64,000 nt of DNA from DATCZB01 sp035513215 (GTDB taxonomy: Bacteria > Pseudomonadota > Gammaproteobacteria > Steroidobacterales > Rariloculaceae): NCBI GenBank assembly GCA_035513215.1, contig DATKCK010000005.1:1-64000 (forward strand), in the 5' to 3' direction. Made by a program: the position numbers and the translations under genes. The notes under the pieces were generated by a model. The model worked only from the letters and a program-made list of their open reading frames with translations, was not told where the DNA came from and made no database searches. This document shows, piece after piece, positions 17,392-26,672 of the stretch. Within the stretch, counting starts at the first letter, position 1, and each line of letters starts with the position of its first letter.

Positions 17392-18898
17392 GAACCCGCG
17401 GTTCGCCGAGTGGATAGATGTCGGCCCAGACGCCCTGCGGCGGGCCGAGCACGGGCCATTCGGGCTCCCGCTCCACTTCGCGCGTTGCGCCGAGCTCGCG
17501 CAGCAGCGCCCCTTCCTCCGCGTAGAGCGGCGTCTGTAATGCCATGAAGGCCATGAAGCCGCGCGACTGCGTGTAGTCGAGCGCCGTCAGGCCGTCCTGG
17601 TCGACGGCGTCCATGTCGATGCCCCACGAGGCGAGCGCCCGGATGACGTCCTGGTAGCGCTTGCGCACGGCATAGTGCAGCGCCGTGCCGCCACGCACCT
17701 CTTCGCGATGATTGACGAGCGCGACGACGTTGATTTCCGTGCCGGCCGTGTAGAAGATCCGGATCAGCTCGAGCGCGTCCTCTTCGCTCGCGCGCCCCGC
17801 GAGCACGGCGTGGATCGGTGTCTGCCTGTCCGCCATGTAGATCGTGGGATCCGCGCCGTGCTCCATCAGCAACTCGACCATCTCCCTGTCGCCATTGTTC
17901 GCGGCGCGTATCAGCGGCGTCGAGCCCCGTGTATTCGTCGAGCCGCGCACACCGGCCGGGCGGAAGAAAACCTGCATGTTGGGATTGGCGCCCCGATCGA
18001 GCAGCATGCGAACGATCGCGAGCCCGTCAGTCTCGTTGACAGGATCGATCGACCCGGTGCCGCTTCGCGTGTAGTTCCCGATCAGCGTATAGAGCGGCGC
18101 CTGACCGTAGACGTCCCATTGATTGACGTCGGCGCCGGCCTCGATCAGCCGCTTCGCGAGATCCCAGTTGGTGTTCATGATCGCGACGTTGAGCGGCGAG
18201 ACCCCGTCGGGATCGGGCAGGTCGATGTCGGCGCCATTGGCGAGCAGCACGTCGACACAGGCGATGCAGTTCTCGCGCGCGGCATAGAGCAGGGGCGTCA
18301 GGCCGCCGCTGTCGAGGTTCTTGGGCCTGCCTTCGGCCGTGACGTGGCGCTGGTAGTCGCGATGCATCGAGCGTGCATCGACGTCGGCGCCATGGTCGAC
18401 CAGAAGCTGCATCATCTCGGGATGCCGGCGCGCCGATGCCCACATCAGCGCCGTCTGGCCACCCCAGCTCTCCCTGGCATCGACGGTGGCGCCGCGATCG
18501 AGCAGGAGCCTCGCGGCGTCGTTCTTTCCGGTTCTTGCGACGGCCATCAGGGCCGTCTGGCCCTCGGTGTTCGGCGAGTCGACGTCGGCGCCCGCGTCGA
18601 TGAGGAGCCGCAATATCTCCGCATGACCGATCTCGGCGGCGAGCCCCATCGGCGTCGCGCCGTAGTGATTGGCGAGCGAGACGTCGGCGCCGGCATCGGT
18701 GAGTCGCCTGACCTCGTCGACGTCGACCTCGTAGACGGCCCACTGCAGCGGCGTGCTGCCGTCGGCGTTGCGGCGGTTGACGTCGGAGCTATCCGTACCG
18801 TCGCCGGCGCCGCGGCCGGGCAAGAGGCCCGTGAGGACGACGACGGTTATCGCGAAGAGCGCGATTAGAGCGGGCGCCCGAAGCCTCCTGGCCGCCAT
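17357..18898 (-). CDS. Membrane-anchored or secreted ankyrin-repeat protein
   Basis: The 513-residue protein begins with a hydrophobic segment (ALIALFAITVVVLTGLL) that is a signal anchor or signal peptide. About ten ankyrin repeats follow, with G-x-TPL/TAL turns and LLL-x-x-GADV-type helices. Examples are GQTALMAVARTGKNDAARL, GQTALMWASARRHPEMMQLL and GGTALHYAVRKRY. The ATG is two bases after the DUF1552 stop (TGA-GC-ATG), with GGAGG overlapping that stop, so translation is coupled. It is probably a periplasmic protein-protein interaction platform for the operon. The partner is unknown. Confidence 0.88.
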   Translation of the reverse strand: MAARRLRAPALIALFAITVVVLTGLLPGRGAGDGTDSSDVNRRNADGSTPLQWAVYEVDVDEVRRLTDAGADVSLANHYGATPMGLAAEIGHAEILRLLIDAGADVDSPNTEGQTALMAVARTGKNDAARLLLDRGATVDARESWGGQTALMWASARRHPEMMQLLVDHGADVDARSMHRDYQRHVTAEGRPKNLDSGGLTPLLYAARENCIACVDVLLANGADIDLPDPDGVSPLNVAIMNTNWDLAKRLIEAGADVNQWDVYGQAPLYTLIGNYTRSGTGSIDPVNETDGLAIVRMLLDRGANPNMQVFFRPAGVRGSTNTRGSTPLIRAANNGDREMVELLMEHGADPTIYMADRQTPIHAVLAGRASEEDALELIRIFYTAGTEINVVALVNHREEVRGGTALHYAVRKRYQDVIRALASWGIDMDAVDQDGLTALDYTQSRGFMAFMALQTPLYAEEGALLRELGATREVEREPEWPVLGPPQGVWADIYPLGEPRVHEPIYTHSTGG

Positions 18899-18900
18899 GC

Positions 18901-20184
18901 TCAGACCTCCGCCAGCGGCCCGGTGCTGTCCGAGAACTGCTCAAACTCGTAGGCCGGCACGCCGGCGCGCTCGAGAATCGTGACCAGGATGTTTGCGTGC
19001 GGCGAGTTCTGCGTATAGCGCAGGTGCTGCCCGCCGCGGATGCCGCCGCCGCGTCCGATCAGCGCCTGCGGCAACGGATCGTTGTTGTGGGCATCGCTGT
19101 TGGCCATGTTGCTGCCGAACAGAATGATCGAATGGTCGAGCAGCGAGCCGTCACCGTCGGGCGTGTCCTTGAGGCGCTGCGCGAACTTTGCGAACACGGC
19201 CGTGTGATAGTTCTGGATCAGCCTCAGGTTCGCGATGCGCTCGGGATAGCCGCCCCAGTGCGAGGTCGGATGGAAAGCCTCGTGAACGCCGAGGTTCGGG
19301 TAAGTCCGCATGCTGGCCTCTTCGACCATCTTGATCGAAGCCACGTTCGTGCGGTTCGTCTGCCAGGCGAGCGCGATCATCTCGAACTGAAGGGCGAGCA
19401 GCTCGCCGAAGTCGTCAGGGGGTCCGATCGGGGCATCCGGAAGACCCGCCAGCGAGCCCGAGCTTTCCTCGAGCCTCTGCACGCGGATCTCGATCTCGCG
19501 GACCGAATCCAGATAGTTGCTGACGCGGGCGCGATCGGCGGCATCGAGCTTGCGGTTCAGGCTTGCCGTCGACTCGCGCACGTAATCGAGGAGGCTGGTC
19601 GTCGTATCGAGAATCGCCAGTCGTTCCTGATGCGTGTCGCCCTGGCCGAACATCGAATAGAAGACCTTGCGCGGATTGCCTTCCATCGGCAGCGGCTGGT
19701 CCGGCGTGCGGAACGAGATGATGCCGCCGGGCTCGCCGCAAAGCTCGAGCGAGGGCAGCGGCGTTTCGTTGCCGAGATGACGCGCCGCGATCTGGTCGAC
19801 CGTCACGCCGACGCGGGTCTCGGGATTGCGGTCCCGCGGGCTCACGGCATTGAGCCAGGTTTCCTGAATGATGCCGTGCGGGCTCGGGCTTTCCCCGCCC
19901 TTGTTACGCAAGCCGCTGATGACGGTCACATGCTCGCGCAACGGCGCGAGCGGCTCGAGGATGAACGGAAATTCGAAATTGCGGCCCGTCGCTCTCGGCT
20001 CCCACTCGTCCTGAAGGGCGCCGTGCGGAAAGTAAACGAACCCGACACGAGGCAGCGGCGTTGCCGCCGTCTGGGCGAGCGCGGTCGATGCCGGGATCAT
20101 CGCGTCGAGCAGCGGCAAGGCGATAGTGGCGCCGGCTCCCTTGAGGACGGTGCGTCGCGCCAGGCGTTTTCGACTCAGGAACAT
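18901..20184 (-). CDS. DUF1552 domain-containing Tat-exported protein
   Basis: The 427-residue protein has an N-terminal Arg-rich signal (SRKRLARRTVLKGAGATIALP) of Tat type. The DUF1552 body includes RVGFVYFPHGALQDEW, HVTVISGLRNKG, LDSVREIEIRVQRLE, the HPTSHWGG region and LFGSNMANSDAHNNDPLP. DUF1552 proteins resemble sulfatase/DUF1501-like folds and are almost always found beside DUF1592 cytochromes. Here the cytochrome gene ends 24 bases upstream. They probably act together in the periplasm. The substrate is unknown. Confidence 0.9.
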   Translation of the reverse strand: MFLSRKRLARRTVLKGAGATIALPLLDAMIPASTALAQTAATPLPRVGFVYFPHGALQDEWEPRATGRNFEFPFILEPLAPLREHVTVISGLRNKGGESPSPHGIIQETWLNAVSPRDRNPETRVGVTVDQIAARHLGNETPLPSLELCGEPGGIISFRTPDQPLPMEGNPRKVFYSMFGQGDTHQERLAILDTTTSLLDYVRESTASLNRKLDAADRARVSNYLDSVREIEIRVQRLEESSGSLAGLPDAPIGPPDDFGELLALQFEMIALAWQTNRTNVASIKMVEEASMRTYPNLGVHEAFHPTSHWGGYPERIANLRLIQNYHTAVFAKFAQRLKDTPDGDGSLLDHSIILFGSNMANSDAHNNDPLPQALIGRGGGIRGGQHLRYTQNSPHANILVTILERAGVPAYEFEQFSDSTGPLAEV

Positions 20185-20208
20185 GACTTAAGATCCTCCG
20201 GTCCGTGG

Positions 20209-22617
20209 CTACTCGGCAGCCGCCAGGTTAAGGCTCGGGGCTTCCCGCGCCCTGAAAGCATCGCTCGAAACGATGCCAAGAACAATCGATTCGAGCCGAA
20301 AATCATCGGATTCGGCACCGCGGACGATGTCGCGCACCGTCGGCATGTCGCGGTAATCGAGGCTGCGCCCGAGCGCATAAGTCAGCAGGTTCTCGGTGAA
20401 TGTCAGCAGGAAGCGCTCCGGATCGGCAGCGAGCGCCTGACGCAGGTCTTCGGGCCCGCCGATAGGCGTGCCGTCCGGCAGCTCGCCGGACGTGTCTATC
20501 GGCGTTTGCGTGTCCGGGTCGTGTGCGCGGAACTGCCCGATCGTATTGAAGTTTTCGAGCGCCATGCCGAGCGGATCCATGATTCCGTGGCAGGCGAAGC
20601 AATTCGGGTTCTCGCGATGTTGCTCGATGCGCTGGCGCAGCGTCAGCACCGGTTCACCGCGACGATTCGGCTGAAGCTCTGGCACGTCCGGGGGCGGCTC
20701 GGGCGGCGGCGCGCCGAGAATCCTTTCCATAATCCAGGCGCCCCGGACGACAGGCGACGTGCGGTTAGGGTAGGCCGTCAGCATCAGGATGGCGCCCTTG
20801 CCGAGCAGGCCGCGCCGCCCCGAGTCGTCGAGCGTCACGTGGCGGAAGCGCGCCCCCTTGACCGTCTCGATGCCGTAGAGCATCGCGAGGCGCTCGTTAA
20901 GGAAGGTGTGGTCGGCGGTCATCAGATCGACGACGCTCTCGCCGCCGCGGAACACGCTGTCGATGAAGAGCCTGAGCTCCTCCTCGAGCAGCCAGCGCGG
21001 ATCGAGCAGTCCGCTCGCGTGCGGAAACTGGCCGCGGTCCGGCACGATCTCGTCGAGCTTGGCGACATCGAGCCACTGGAACGCGAAGTCGTCGACGAGC
21101 GACAGGGCGCGGTCGTCGGCGAGCATCCGGCTCACCTGTTGCTCGAGGACGTCGGGATCGCTCAAGCGCGAGCGCTCGGCGACGTCGAGCAGCTCGTCGT
21201 CTGGCAGGCTGCCCCAGAGGAAGAAGGACAATCGCGACGCGAGCTCCAGATCGCCGAGGCGGCCTTCGCTCTCGGCGCGGTAGAGAAAATGCGGGCTCGC
21301 GAGCACGGCGCTCAGCGCATCGCGCACGCCGCGCTCGAAGCCGCCGTCGCCGCGTCCGGAATCGTAGAACGCCATCAGTCCGGCGAGGTCCTCATCCGTG
21401 ACCGGCCGGCGAAAGGCGCGCTCGGCAAGGTTCGTCACGATCTCGGTGGCGCAGGAGCGTTCGTCGGAGGCTTCGGCCGGGCGGCAGACGAAAACCTTCT
21501 GCCGGCTCGGGGAGTCGCCGATCCCGGTGACCTCGAGCGGACCGCGGATCTGGAGCGCATGCGCCGCCTGGATCCGCTGCTGGCCGCCCTCGAGCGCCGT
21601 GGTTCGCGTGCGCTCGTCGCTCTCGGCGAAGCTGCGCTGGACGAAGGTAACGGCGAGCTCGTGCTGGCCGGCCGTGGCCCAGAAGCGGATCCTGCGGAGC
21701 CTGTCGTTGATCTCCTCGACGGCCGGGTCGAGAAGCTGATCGATCGCCTTGTGGTCGGCTTCGCCGCCGATGTTGGTGCGAAAGAACTCCTCGCCGTCGA
21801 GAAGCGCGATGACCGTATTCTCGAACTCCATCAGCGGCACCTCGCGGGCAAGCGCCATGTCGCCGATCGTGAGCTCGTACTCGCCGCCGGCCGGGAAGTT
21901 GTGCTCGACGACAAAGCCCCCGCGCGTGCCGAAGGGCATGCCCTCGATATGGTGCTGCTGGCGGCCGGTGCCGTCTTCGCCGCGGGGATTCAGCGAGATG
22001 ACCATGTTGGCGACATCGCCGTACGTCGTCGTGACCGGCGGCGCGTCCGGATTGCCGACGGCCTCGTGCGCGATCTCGCGGGCAGCCAGGATGTACTGAT
22101 CGACGAAGGCCGGCGATACCTGTAGCGCGTCGGCATTGTTGTCGAAGTGGCCTTCGACGTTGTCCTGGGGCAGCAGCGCCGCCGAATCGATGTTGATCGC
22201 GAGCAGGTCGCGGATCGCGTGAGCGTACTCGCGCCGGTTCAGACGCCGCAGCGAGACCCGGCCGGGCGCGGGCTCCCGCGCGGCCGTGTCGATCTCGTGC
22301 GTCAGCCAGGCCTGAAGCCCAGCCAGGGAATCGTCTTCGGGCCGCCTGGCGCCGGCCGGCGGCATCAGACCGCCGCGCAGCTTCCGGATCGCCGATTCCC
22401 AGACCTCGGCGTTGTCGGCGATCCGCTCCGCAGACAATTCATCGAATGCGCGACCGCCGGCCAGGTCCTGCGCGTTGTGGCAGTCGATGCAGTAAGCCTC
22501 GACGACGGTCCAGGCCTCGTCGGGCCCGCGGTTGAGCCAATAGACGAGCGCGCCGCCGCCGATCACGGCGACGCTCGAGGTGGCAATGAGCAGCTTGCGC
22601 TTGATTGAAATCGTCAT
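20209..22617 (-). CDS. DUF1587/DUF1592/DUF1588/DUF1585 protein with two c-type heme motifs (planctomycete-type cytochrome)
   Basis: The 802-residue protein has an N-terminal membrane or signal segment (LLIATSSVAVIGGGALVYWL). The first heme site is CIDCH (near residue 43), in the cytochrome-C-like domain of PSD1 proteins. Then come the DUF1587 region (LRRLNRREYAHAIRDLL), a carbohydrate-binding-like insert, DUF1595/1592 (AFRRPVTDEDLAGLMAFY, SPHFLYRAE), DUF1588 (GLLGKGAILMLTAYPNRTSPVVRG) and DUF1585. A second heme site, CFACHGIMDPLG, is near the end. It is the first gene of the minus-strand operon and divergent from 22807. These proteins are thought to be periplasmic redox enzymes; the reaction is unproven. 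Confidence 0.9.
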   Translation of the reverse strand: MTISIKRKLLIATSSVAVIGGGALVYWLNRGPDEAWTVVEAYCIDCHNAQDLAGGRAFDELSAERIADNAEVWESAIRKLRGGLMPPAGARRPEDDSLAGLQAWLTHEIDTAAREPAPGRVSLRRLNRREYAHAIRDLLAINIDSAALLPQDNVEGHFDNNADALQVSPAFVDQYILAAREIAHEAVGNPDAPPVTTTYGDVANMVISLNPRGEDGTGRQQHHIEGMPFGTRGGFVVEHNFPAGGEYELTIGDMALAREVPLMEFENTVIALLDGEEFFRTNIGGEADHKAIDQLLDPAVEEINDRLRRIRFWATAGQHELAVTFVQRSFAESDERTRTTALEGGQQRIQAAHALQIRGPLEVTGIGDSPSRQKVFVCRPAEASDERSCATEIVTNLAERAFRRPVTDEDLAGLMAFYDSGRGDGGFERGVRDALSAVLASPHFLYRAESEGRLGDLELASRLSFFLWGSLPDDELLDVAERSRLSDPDVLEQQVSRMLADDRALSLVDDFAFQWLDVAKLDEIVPDRGQFPHASGLLDPRWLLEEELRLFIDSVFRGGESVVDLMTADHTFLNERLAMLYGIETVKGARFRHVTLDDSGRRGLLGKGAILMLTAYPNRTSPVVRGAWIMERILGAPPPEPPPDVPELQPNRRGEPVLTLRQRIEQHRENPNCFACHGIMDPLGMALENFNTIGQFRAHDPDTQTPIDTSGELPDGTPIGGPEDLRQALAADPERFLLTFTENLLTYALGRSLDYRDMPTVRDIVRGAESDDFRLESIVLGIVSSDAFRAREAPSLNLAAAE

Positions 22618-22806
22618 GCTCCTGATTCGAGGCGCGGCATAGCGGGGAGCGGCCCCGCGCCGGTCCCGGCGCGAGCCCCGATTCCCTGAAAAGTAACCCT
22701 GAATTATCCGGTTGCGGGGTGATAGTGTCCAGGTATTCCAATGCTTTGCGCCGCGGTGGCCAAGCGGGCGCCGAATCCGTCAGAATGGCCCGGAAAGGAG
22801 GAAATC

Positions 22807-23475
22807 ATGACGAGAACGGAAAGGCTGGCTTGGGCGGTAGCGCTCGGCGCGGGGCTGGCCGTGACCGGTGCCCCCGTCGCCGCCAATCCCGAGCTCAGCG
22901 AGCTGATGTCGGCCGGCGTCTGGCGTTCCGTCGTCACCGGTGGAACCAACGAATACGAATTTCCGCTGACGGCCCCCGGGCGCGAGCGCTACGAGGGCTT
23001 CCGGCTCGACCAGGACCCGTCGCTGCGCTGCGAGCCGCCCGGTATGCCGCGGGCTTTCTACAATCTGAGCCCGATGGACCTTGATTTCGACGGCGACACG
23101 CTGACGATTCGGTATGAGACGATGGACGTCGTCCGCACGGTGGCGATCGGCGGCTCGCCGCCGCCGGCCGGCACGCCGCACACGCCGAACGGCTATTCCG
23201 TCGGCCGCTGGGACGGCGACGCCCTGATCATCGATACGACGCACCTGTCCGCGGGCGAGACGACACGCGACGGCTTTCCGAAGAGCGACGCGATGACGCT
23301 GCGCGAGGCGATCCGCGTCGAGGAGCGCGACGATGGCGTCTATCTGAGCGAGAGCGTGACGATCACGGATCCCGAAAACTTCCGCGAGCCTTTCACCACG
23401 GTCAATGAGTTCGCGCTCGAGCCGGAGTGGGTATTGCTGCCGTTCGAGTGCCATCCCACGGAGTACTCGCGATGA
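22807..23475 (+). CDS. Secreted protein homologous to the C-terminal half of the DUF6152 fusion
   Basis: The 222-residue protein starts at 22807 after AGGAGG, and a 66-base in-frame extension is rejected. A signal peptide ends near APVAA. The mature region has CEPPGMPRAF, DTLTIRYETMDVVRTV, GYSVGRWDGDALIIDT, LREAIRVEERDDGVYL and REPFTTVNEF. Each block aligns with the second domain of the protein at 11493-12614. Its stop overlaps the next start (ATGA), and the next gene encodes the matching DUF6152 half. It is probably periplasmic, and the two products may associate. Confidence 0.85.
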   Translation: MTRTERLAWAVALGAGLAVTGAPVAANPELSELMSAGVWRSVVTGGTNEYEFPLTAPGRERYEGFRLDQDPSLRCEPPGMPRAFYNLSPMDLDFDGDTLTIRYETMDVVRTVAIGGSPPPAGTPHTPNGYSVGRWDGDALIIDTTHLSAGETTRDGFPKSDAMTLREAIRVEERDDGVYLSESVTITDPENFREPFTTVNEFALEPEWVLLPFECHPTEYSR

Positions 23476-23843
23476 GATCGTCGAAGGCATGGGTCGTGCT
23501 CGGTGCGCTGATCGTTCCGGCGGGCGTCGTCGCGCATCACAGCAGCGTTCCCTGGTACGACCTCGAGGCCGATCAGATTTCGGTGACGGGCGTCGTCAGC
23601 GAGTTTCAGTTCATCAATCCGCATGTCCTGATCATGCTCGACGTGACCGGGGCCGACGGCACCGTCGCGCAATGGCGGATCGAGAGCACGTCGAAGAACC
23701 GGCTCACTCGCGTCGGCTGGACCGAGGATACGATCAGGGTCGGACAGACGCTGACGGCAACCGGATTCCCGGCGCGGCAGGGCAACGGCATCGACAGCGA
23801 GAAGATCGTCGCGGCGGACGGATCGCTCGAGTGGAGCCGCTGA
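23472..23843 (+). CDS. Secreted stand-alone DUF6152 protein
   Basis: The 123-residue protein has a signal peptide ending near VVA, followed by HHSSVPWYDLEADQ and VTGVVSEFQFINPHVLIM. The WRIESTSKNRLTRVGWTED segment completes the DUF6152 pattern, whose hallmark is His-His right after the signal. It starts in ATGA overlap with 22807-23475, so the two are translationally coupled. It equals the first about 120 residues of the fused protein at 11493-12614. The paired His near the mature N-terminus could bind metal, which is an inference. Confidence 0.87.
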   Translation: MRSSKAWVVLGALIVPAGVVAHHSSVPWYDLEADQISVTGVVSEFQFINPHVLIMLDVTGADGTVAQWRIESTSKNRLTRVGWTEDTIRVGQTLTATGFPARQGNGIDSEKIVAADGSLEWSR

Positions 23844-23854
23844 GCCACTCTAAA

Positions 23855-24586
23855 ATGCGTTCGGCGGCCAAGTATCTCTGCCCGCTCGTCGTCGCAGGGC
23901 TCGCCGGATGCGCGCCGGTCCGCCTGCTCGAAGGCAACGACCCGCGTATCGAGGAAGGCGTGGCCGCCTATCAGGAATCCCTCGAGGTTTTCGTTCGCCG
24001 GACCCTGTTCAGCTACGAGCAATGCGACGCCAATCGCGAGGAGGCCGCGCGACTTGCGCAGATGTCGTGCGAAGATGACTCGGAGGCCGTCGTTGCCGCT
24101 TGCGAAGTGGAGATTGCCGCGGAACGGGCAAGGCTCGACGAGGCCGTGGCCGCGACCTGCGGTGCCGCGAGTTACCCAAGCGGCCAGCAATCGTTCTATA
24201 TACCCGAGGGCGCGCGTCTCAGCGTGCTCAGGAGCCGCGCGGCGGTGCTCGACTCGGCCGGCGTTTGCGGCGCAGCGGCCGAGGGTATCGCGACGTTTGT
24301 GAGCCCGCTGATTCCGTCGGAGATTCGCGATGTCGTCGGTGCGGATACGGCAGAGCCCGACGCGAGTTGCACGGAGATCCTGGTGCAGACGGTCATCGAC
24401 AATCATGACGCCCTGGCAGAAGGCCACCGCAGAATCGACGAGATCGCGGCCGAGGGCAGCGCGAGCGGTTTGAGCCTGGCCGAGCAAGCCGGGGGCTTCT
24501 TTCCGATCCAAAGGGACACGCTGGTCCAGAACGTTCGCATCGTGCTGCTGCTCGAAGAGGCCAAGAAACGCGGCAACGCGCGATGA
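23855..24586 (+). CDS. Cys-containing lipoprotein of unknown function
   Basis: The 243-residue protein has a lipobox LAGC (Cys19) after a short basic, hydrophobic N-terminus. The mature part is mainly helical (EEGVAAYQESLEVFVRR) and has six further Cys. Four of these sit between about 50 and 110, which suggests disulfides in the periplasm. The start is the ATG 11 bases after the DUF6152 stop. It is followed at 24605 by a small helical protein and at 24939 by a hydrolase, so it may be the anchoring partner of those two. I do not recognise a family. Confidence 0.7.
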   Translation: MRSAAKYLCPLVVAGLAGCAPVRLLEGNDPRIEEGVAAYQESLEVFVRRTLFSYEQCDANREEAARLAQMSCEDDSEAVVAACEVEIAAERARLDEAVAATCGAASYPSGQQSFYIPEGARLSVLRSRAAVLDSAGVCGAAAEGIATFVSPLIPSEIRDVVGADTAEPDASCTEILVQTVIDNHDALAEGHRRIDEIAAEGSASGLSLAEQAGGFFPIQRDTLVQNVRIVLLLEEAKKRGNAR

Positions 24587-24604
24587 CGGCCGGGAGAGAT
24601 CGCC

Positions 24605-24931
24605 ATGCCGTTGGATGCATCCGAGCTTAGCGAGCAGATGATCGGCGCCGGCTCTGCCGCTTTCGGCGAGCATTGGGAAGAGGCGAAGACCTTCGCCGAG
24701 ATCGAGTTTCGAACGATTGCGAGCCGGCTCGAGACGATTGCACATCAGGTTGCGCGCGGGCTCGACCCGGAACTCGCCAGAATCCTGTTCGACTCGCAGA
24801 AGCGCACCACGATCCAGGCCATCGCCGGCACTGCCGCTTTGGCGATCCTGGCCGTCGAAGCTGCCGTCAATTCCGTCCTCGAAGTTATTCGCAATGCCGT
24901 GAACACGGCGCTCGGCTTCACGCTGCTCTAG
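24605..24931 (+). CDS. Small helical protein with hydrophobic C-terminus
   Basis: The 108-residue protein starts after GGGAGAG. It is helix-rich: an acidic N-terminal half (SEQMIGAGSAAFGEHWEEA) is followed by an amphipathic to hydrophobic C-terminal half with IAGTAALAILAVEAAV and AVNTALGFTLL. There is no signal peptide or Cys. It lies 18 bases after the lipoprotein gene and 7 bases before the hydrolase gene, so the three are probably one unit. The family is not recognised. Membrane association is likely. Confidence 0.65.
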   Translation: MPLDASELSEQMIGAGSAAFGEHWEEAKTFAEIEFRTIASRLETIAHQVARGLDPELARILFDSQKRTTIQAIAGTAALAILAVEAAVNSVLEVIRNAVNTALGFTLL

Positions 24932-24938
24932 CCACGCC

Positions 24939-26429
24939 ATGCCGACGATAACGCCGCCGTATTACCCCATCGTCTACGTCCGCGGCTACGCGATGACACA
25001 GGGCGAGATCGACGCCGCCGTGGCAGATCCTTACATGGGGTTCAACCTCGGCGCGACCAAGATCCGCCAGGACTGGCGCGGGGACGTGCGCCGGCACATC
25101 TTCGAATCCTGTCTCGTCAGGCTCATGAAGGGCTACGGCTATATCGACGCGTTCGGCGACGGCACGGAGCGCGACGACGAGCTGCCGGCGAGGAGCATCG
25201 TGATCTACCGTTACTACGAGACGGCCGATAGCGATCTCGGAGGCGAGGATGCGCCGTCGATCGAGCAGGCGGCGAACGGTTTGAGCGATCTGATCCTGAA
25301 GCTGCGCCGCCAGGTCTGCGGCGACGATCGGAACGAGCTCGCGCGGTTCAAGGTCTGTCTGGTCGCGCATTCGATGGGCGGGCTGATCTGCCGCAGCTTT
25401 CTGCAAAACGCCGCCGTCGGAACGGCCGAGGCGAAGTCGCTCGTCGACAAGGTCTTCACGTATGCGACGCCGCACAACGGTATCGAGATGGCCGGCATCA
25501 ATGTGCCTGCATTCATGGGGCTTTTCGACATCAACAATTTCAACCGCAAGCGCATGCGGAAATTCCTCGGCCTGCCCGAGGGCGATGAGCGCCCCGACTC
25601 CCTGAACGATCGATTCGATCCGAACCGATTCTTCTGCCTCGTCGGCACGAATCACCGCGATTACACCGTCGCGCTTGCGATGTCGCGAAGATTCGCCGGC
25701 CCGATGAGCGACGGACTCGTGCAGATCGAGAACGCGGCCGTGCGCGGCGCGCCGCGGGCGTTTGTCTATCGCTCGCACAGCGGCGACTACGGCATCGTCA
25801 ACTCCGAGGAGGGTTACCAGAATCTGACGAGATTCCTGTTCGGCGATCTGCGCGTCGACGCCGTGCTCGAGGTCGATGCGCTGCCGCTGCCGCCTTCGGT
25901 GCAGAAGGCGCACGAGGACGGCAGGGAGATCAGGGCTTCGTATTACTTCGAGTCCGTCGTCACGCCGCGCGGGGCCGTCGGCTACAAGCTGTCGGAGCGG
26001 CGCAAGGAGACGTTCTCGGCAATTCTGCGCAGCTTCGATGAATTGCTTCGCGTCGACAACGTCGAAGGCCTCGACCGCCCGCGTTCGCCGTTCCTGTTCT
26101 CGATCTATCTCGACTCGAGCCGAGTGACGTCGGGACGATCGATCGTCTTCGGCGCTGAGATCGTCGTCTCGTCGACGGACTACGAGATCGACGGGTTTCT
26201 CGTCTTCGATCATCACGTCGAAGGCGAGGTGCTTTACCGGAATCATCTGACGATACGGGCCGCGCCGTCGGAGGACGGGTGGAACTTGCGTTACAACCTT
26301 TCCGACGAGCGCTGGAGCGAGATGCGCGGCAGCGAGGTCGACTCGGACGACAGGGGGCCGTTCGTTCCGTTGTCGTCGCCGAAAGGGTTCCGCGGCAAGC
26401 TGAGATTGCGCTATACGGCCTGGCGATAG
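24939..26429 (+). CDS. Alpha/beta hydrolase, lipase/PGAP1-like, without signal peptide
   Basis: The 496-residue protein starts with YYPIVYVRGYAMT, the oxyanion-strand region of esterases and lipases. The nucleophile elbow is VAHSMGGLICRSF with Ser145. An acid/His-bearing segment is probably YRSHSGDYGIVNSEEG. After about residue 310 there is a second beta-rich domain (SYYFESVVTPRG to the C-terminus) with no family I recognise. No secretion signal is present, although the first gene of the unit encodes a lipoprotein. Phospholipase or acyl-ester activity is plausible but unproven. Confidence 0.78.
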   Translation: MPTITPPYYPIVYVRGYAMTQGEIDAAVADPYMGFNLGATKIRQDWRGDVRRHIFESCLVRLMKGYGYIDAFGDGTERDDELPARSIVIYRYYETADSDLGGEDAPSIEQAANGLSDLILKLRRQVCGDDRNELARFKVCLVAHSMGGLICRSFLQNAAVGTAEAKSLVDKVFTYATPHNGIEMAGINVPAFMGLFDINNFNRKRMRKFLGLPEGDERPDSLNDRFDPNRFFCLVGTNHRDYTVALAMSRRFAGPMSDGLVQIENAAVRGAPRAFVYRSHSGDYGIVNSEEGYQNLTRFLFGDLRVDAVLEVDALPLPPSVQKAHEDGREIRASYYFESVVTPRGAVGYKLSERRKETFSAILRSFDELLRVDNVEGLDRPRSPFLFSIYLDSSRVTSGRSIVFGAEIVVSSTDYEIDGFLVFDHHVEGEVLYRNHLTIRAAPSEDGWNLRYNLSDERWSEMRGSEVDSDDRGPFVPLSSPKGFRGKLRLRYTAWR

Positions 26430-26672
26430 CGCACTGGGATCGGGACCCGAAATATTCGGGACCCCCAATATTCTGTCAAACTGACATCGGAAAGCTCCGT
26501 CGGCCCTTACGTTTCGGGGATCTCGATTCCGCGAGAGCCGGCCGGCGCCGGAGTTGATGCCGTGAATCGATTCGGTCCCCGGGCCCGCGCGTGACCTCGA
26601 TCGCGCTTGACGAAGCATCGTTGCTGATTCATCTTAGTGGCGGCTTTCGAAGCTCTATACAGGGGCGAACAA

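Noticed and set aside
18997..22125. Very long open frame (over 1,000 codons) antisense to the DUF1552 and DUF1592 genes
   Set aside because: High GC at third codon positions leaves stop-free antisense frames. Its product is Arg-rich low complexity with no motif, while the minus-strand genes have clear heme and family motifs.
24918..26618. 566-codon frame antisense to the alpha/beta hydrolase gene
   Set aside because: It lacks motifs, while the plus strand has the AHSMGG elbow.
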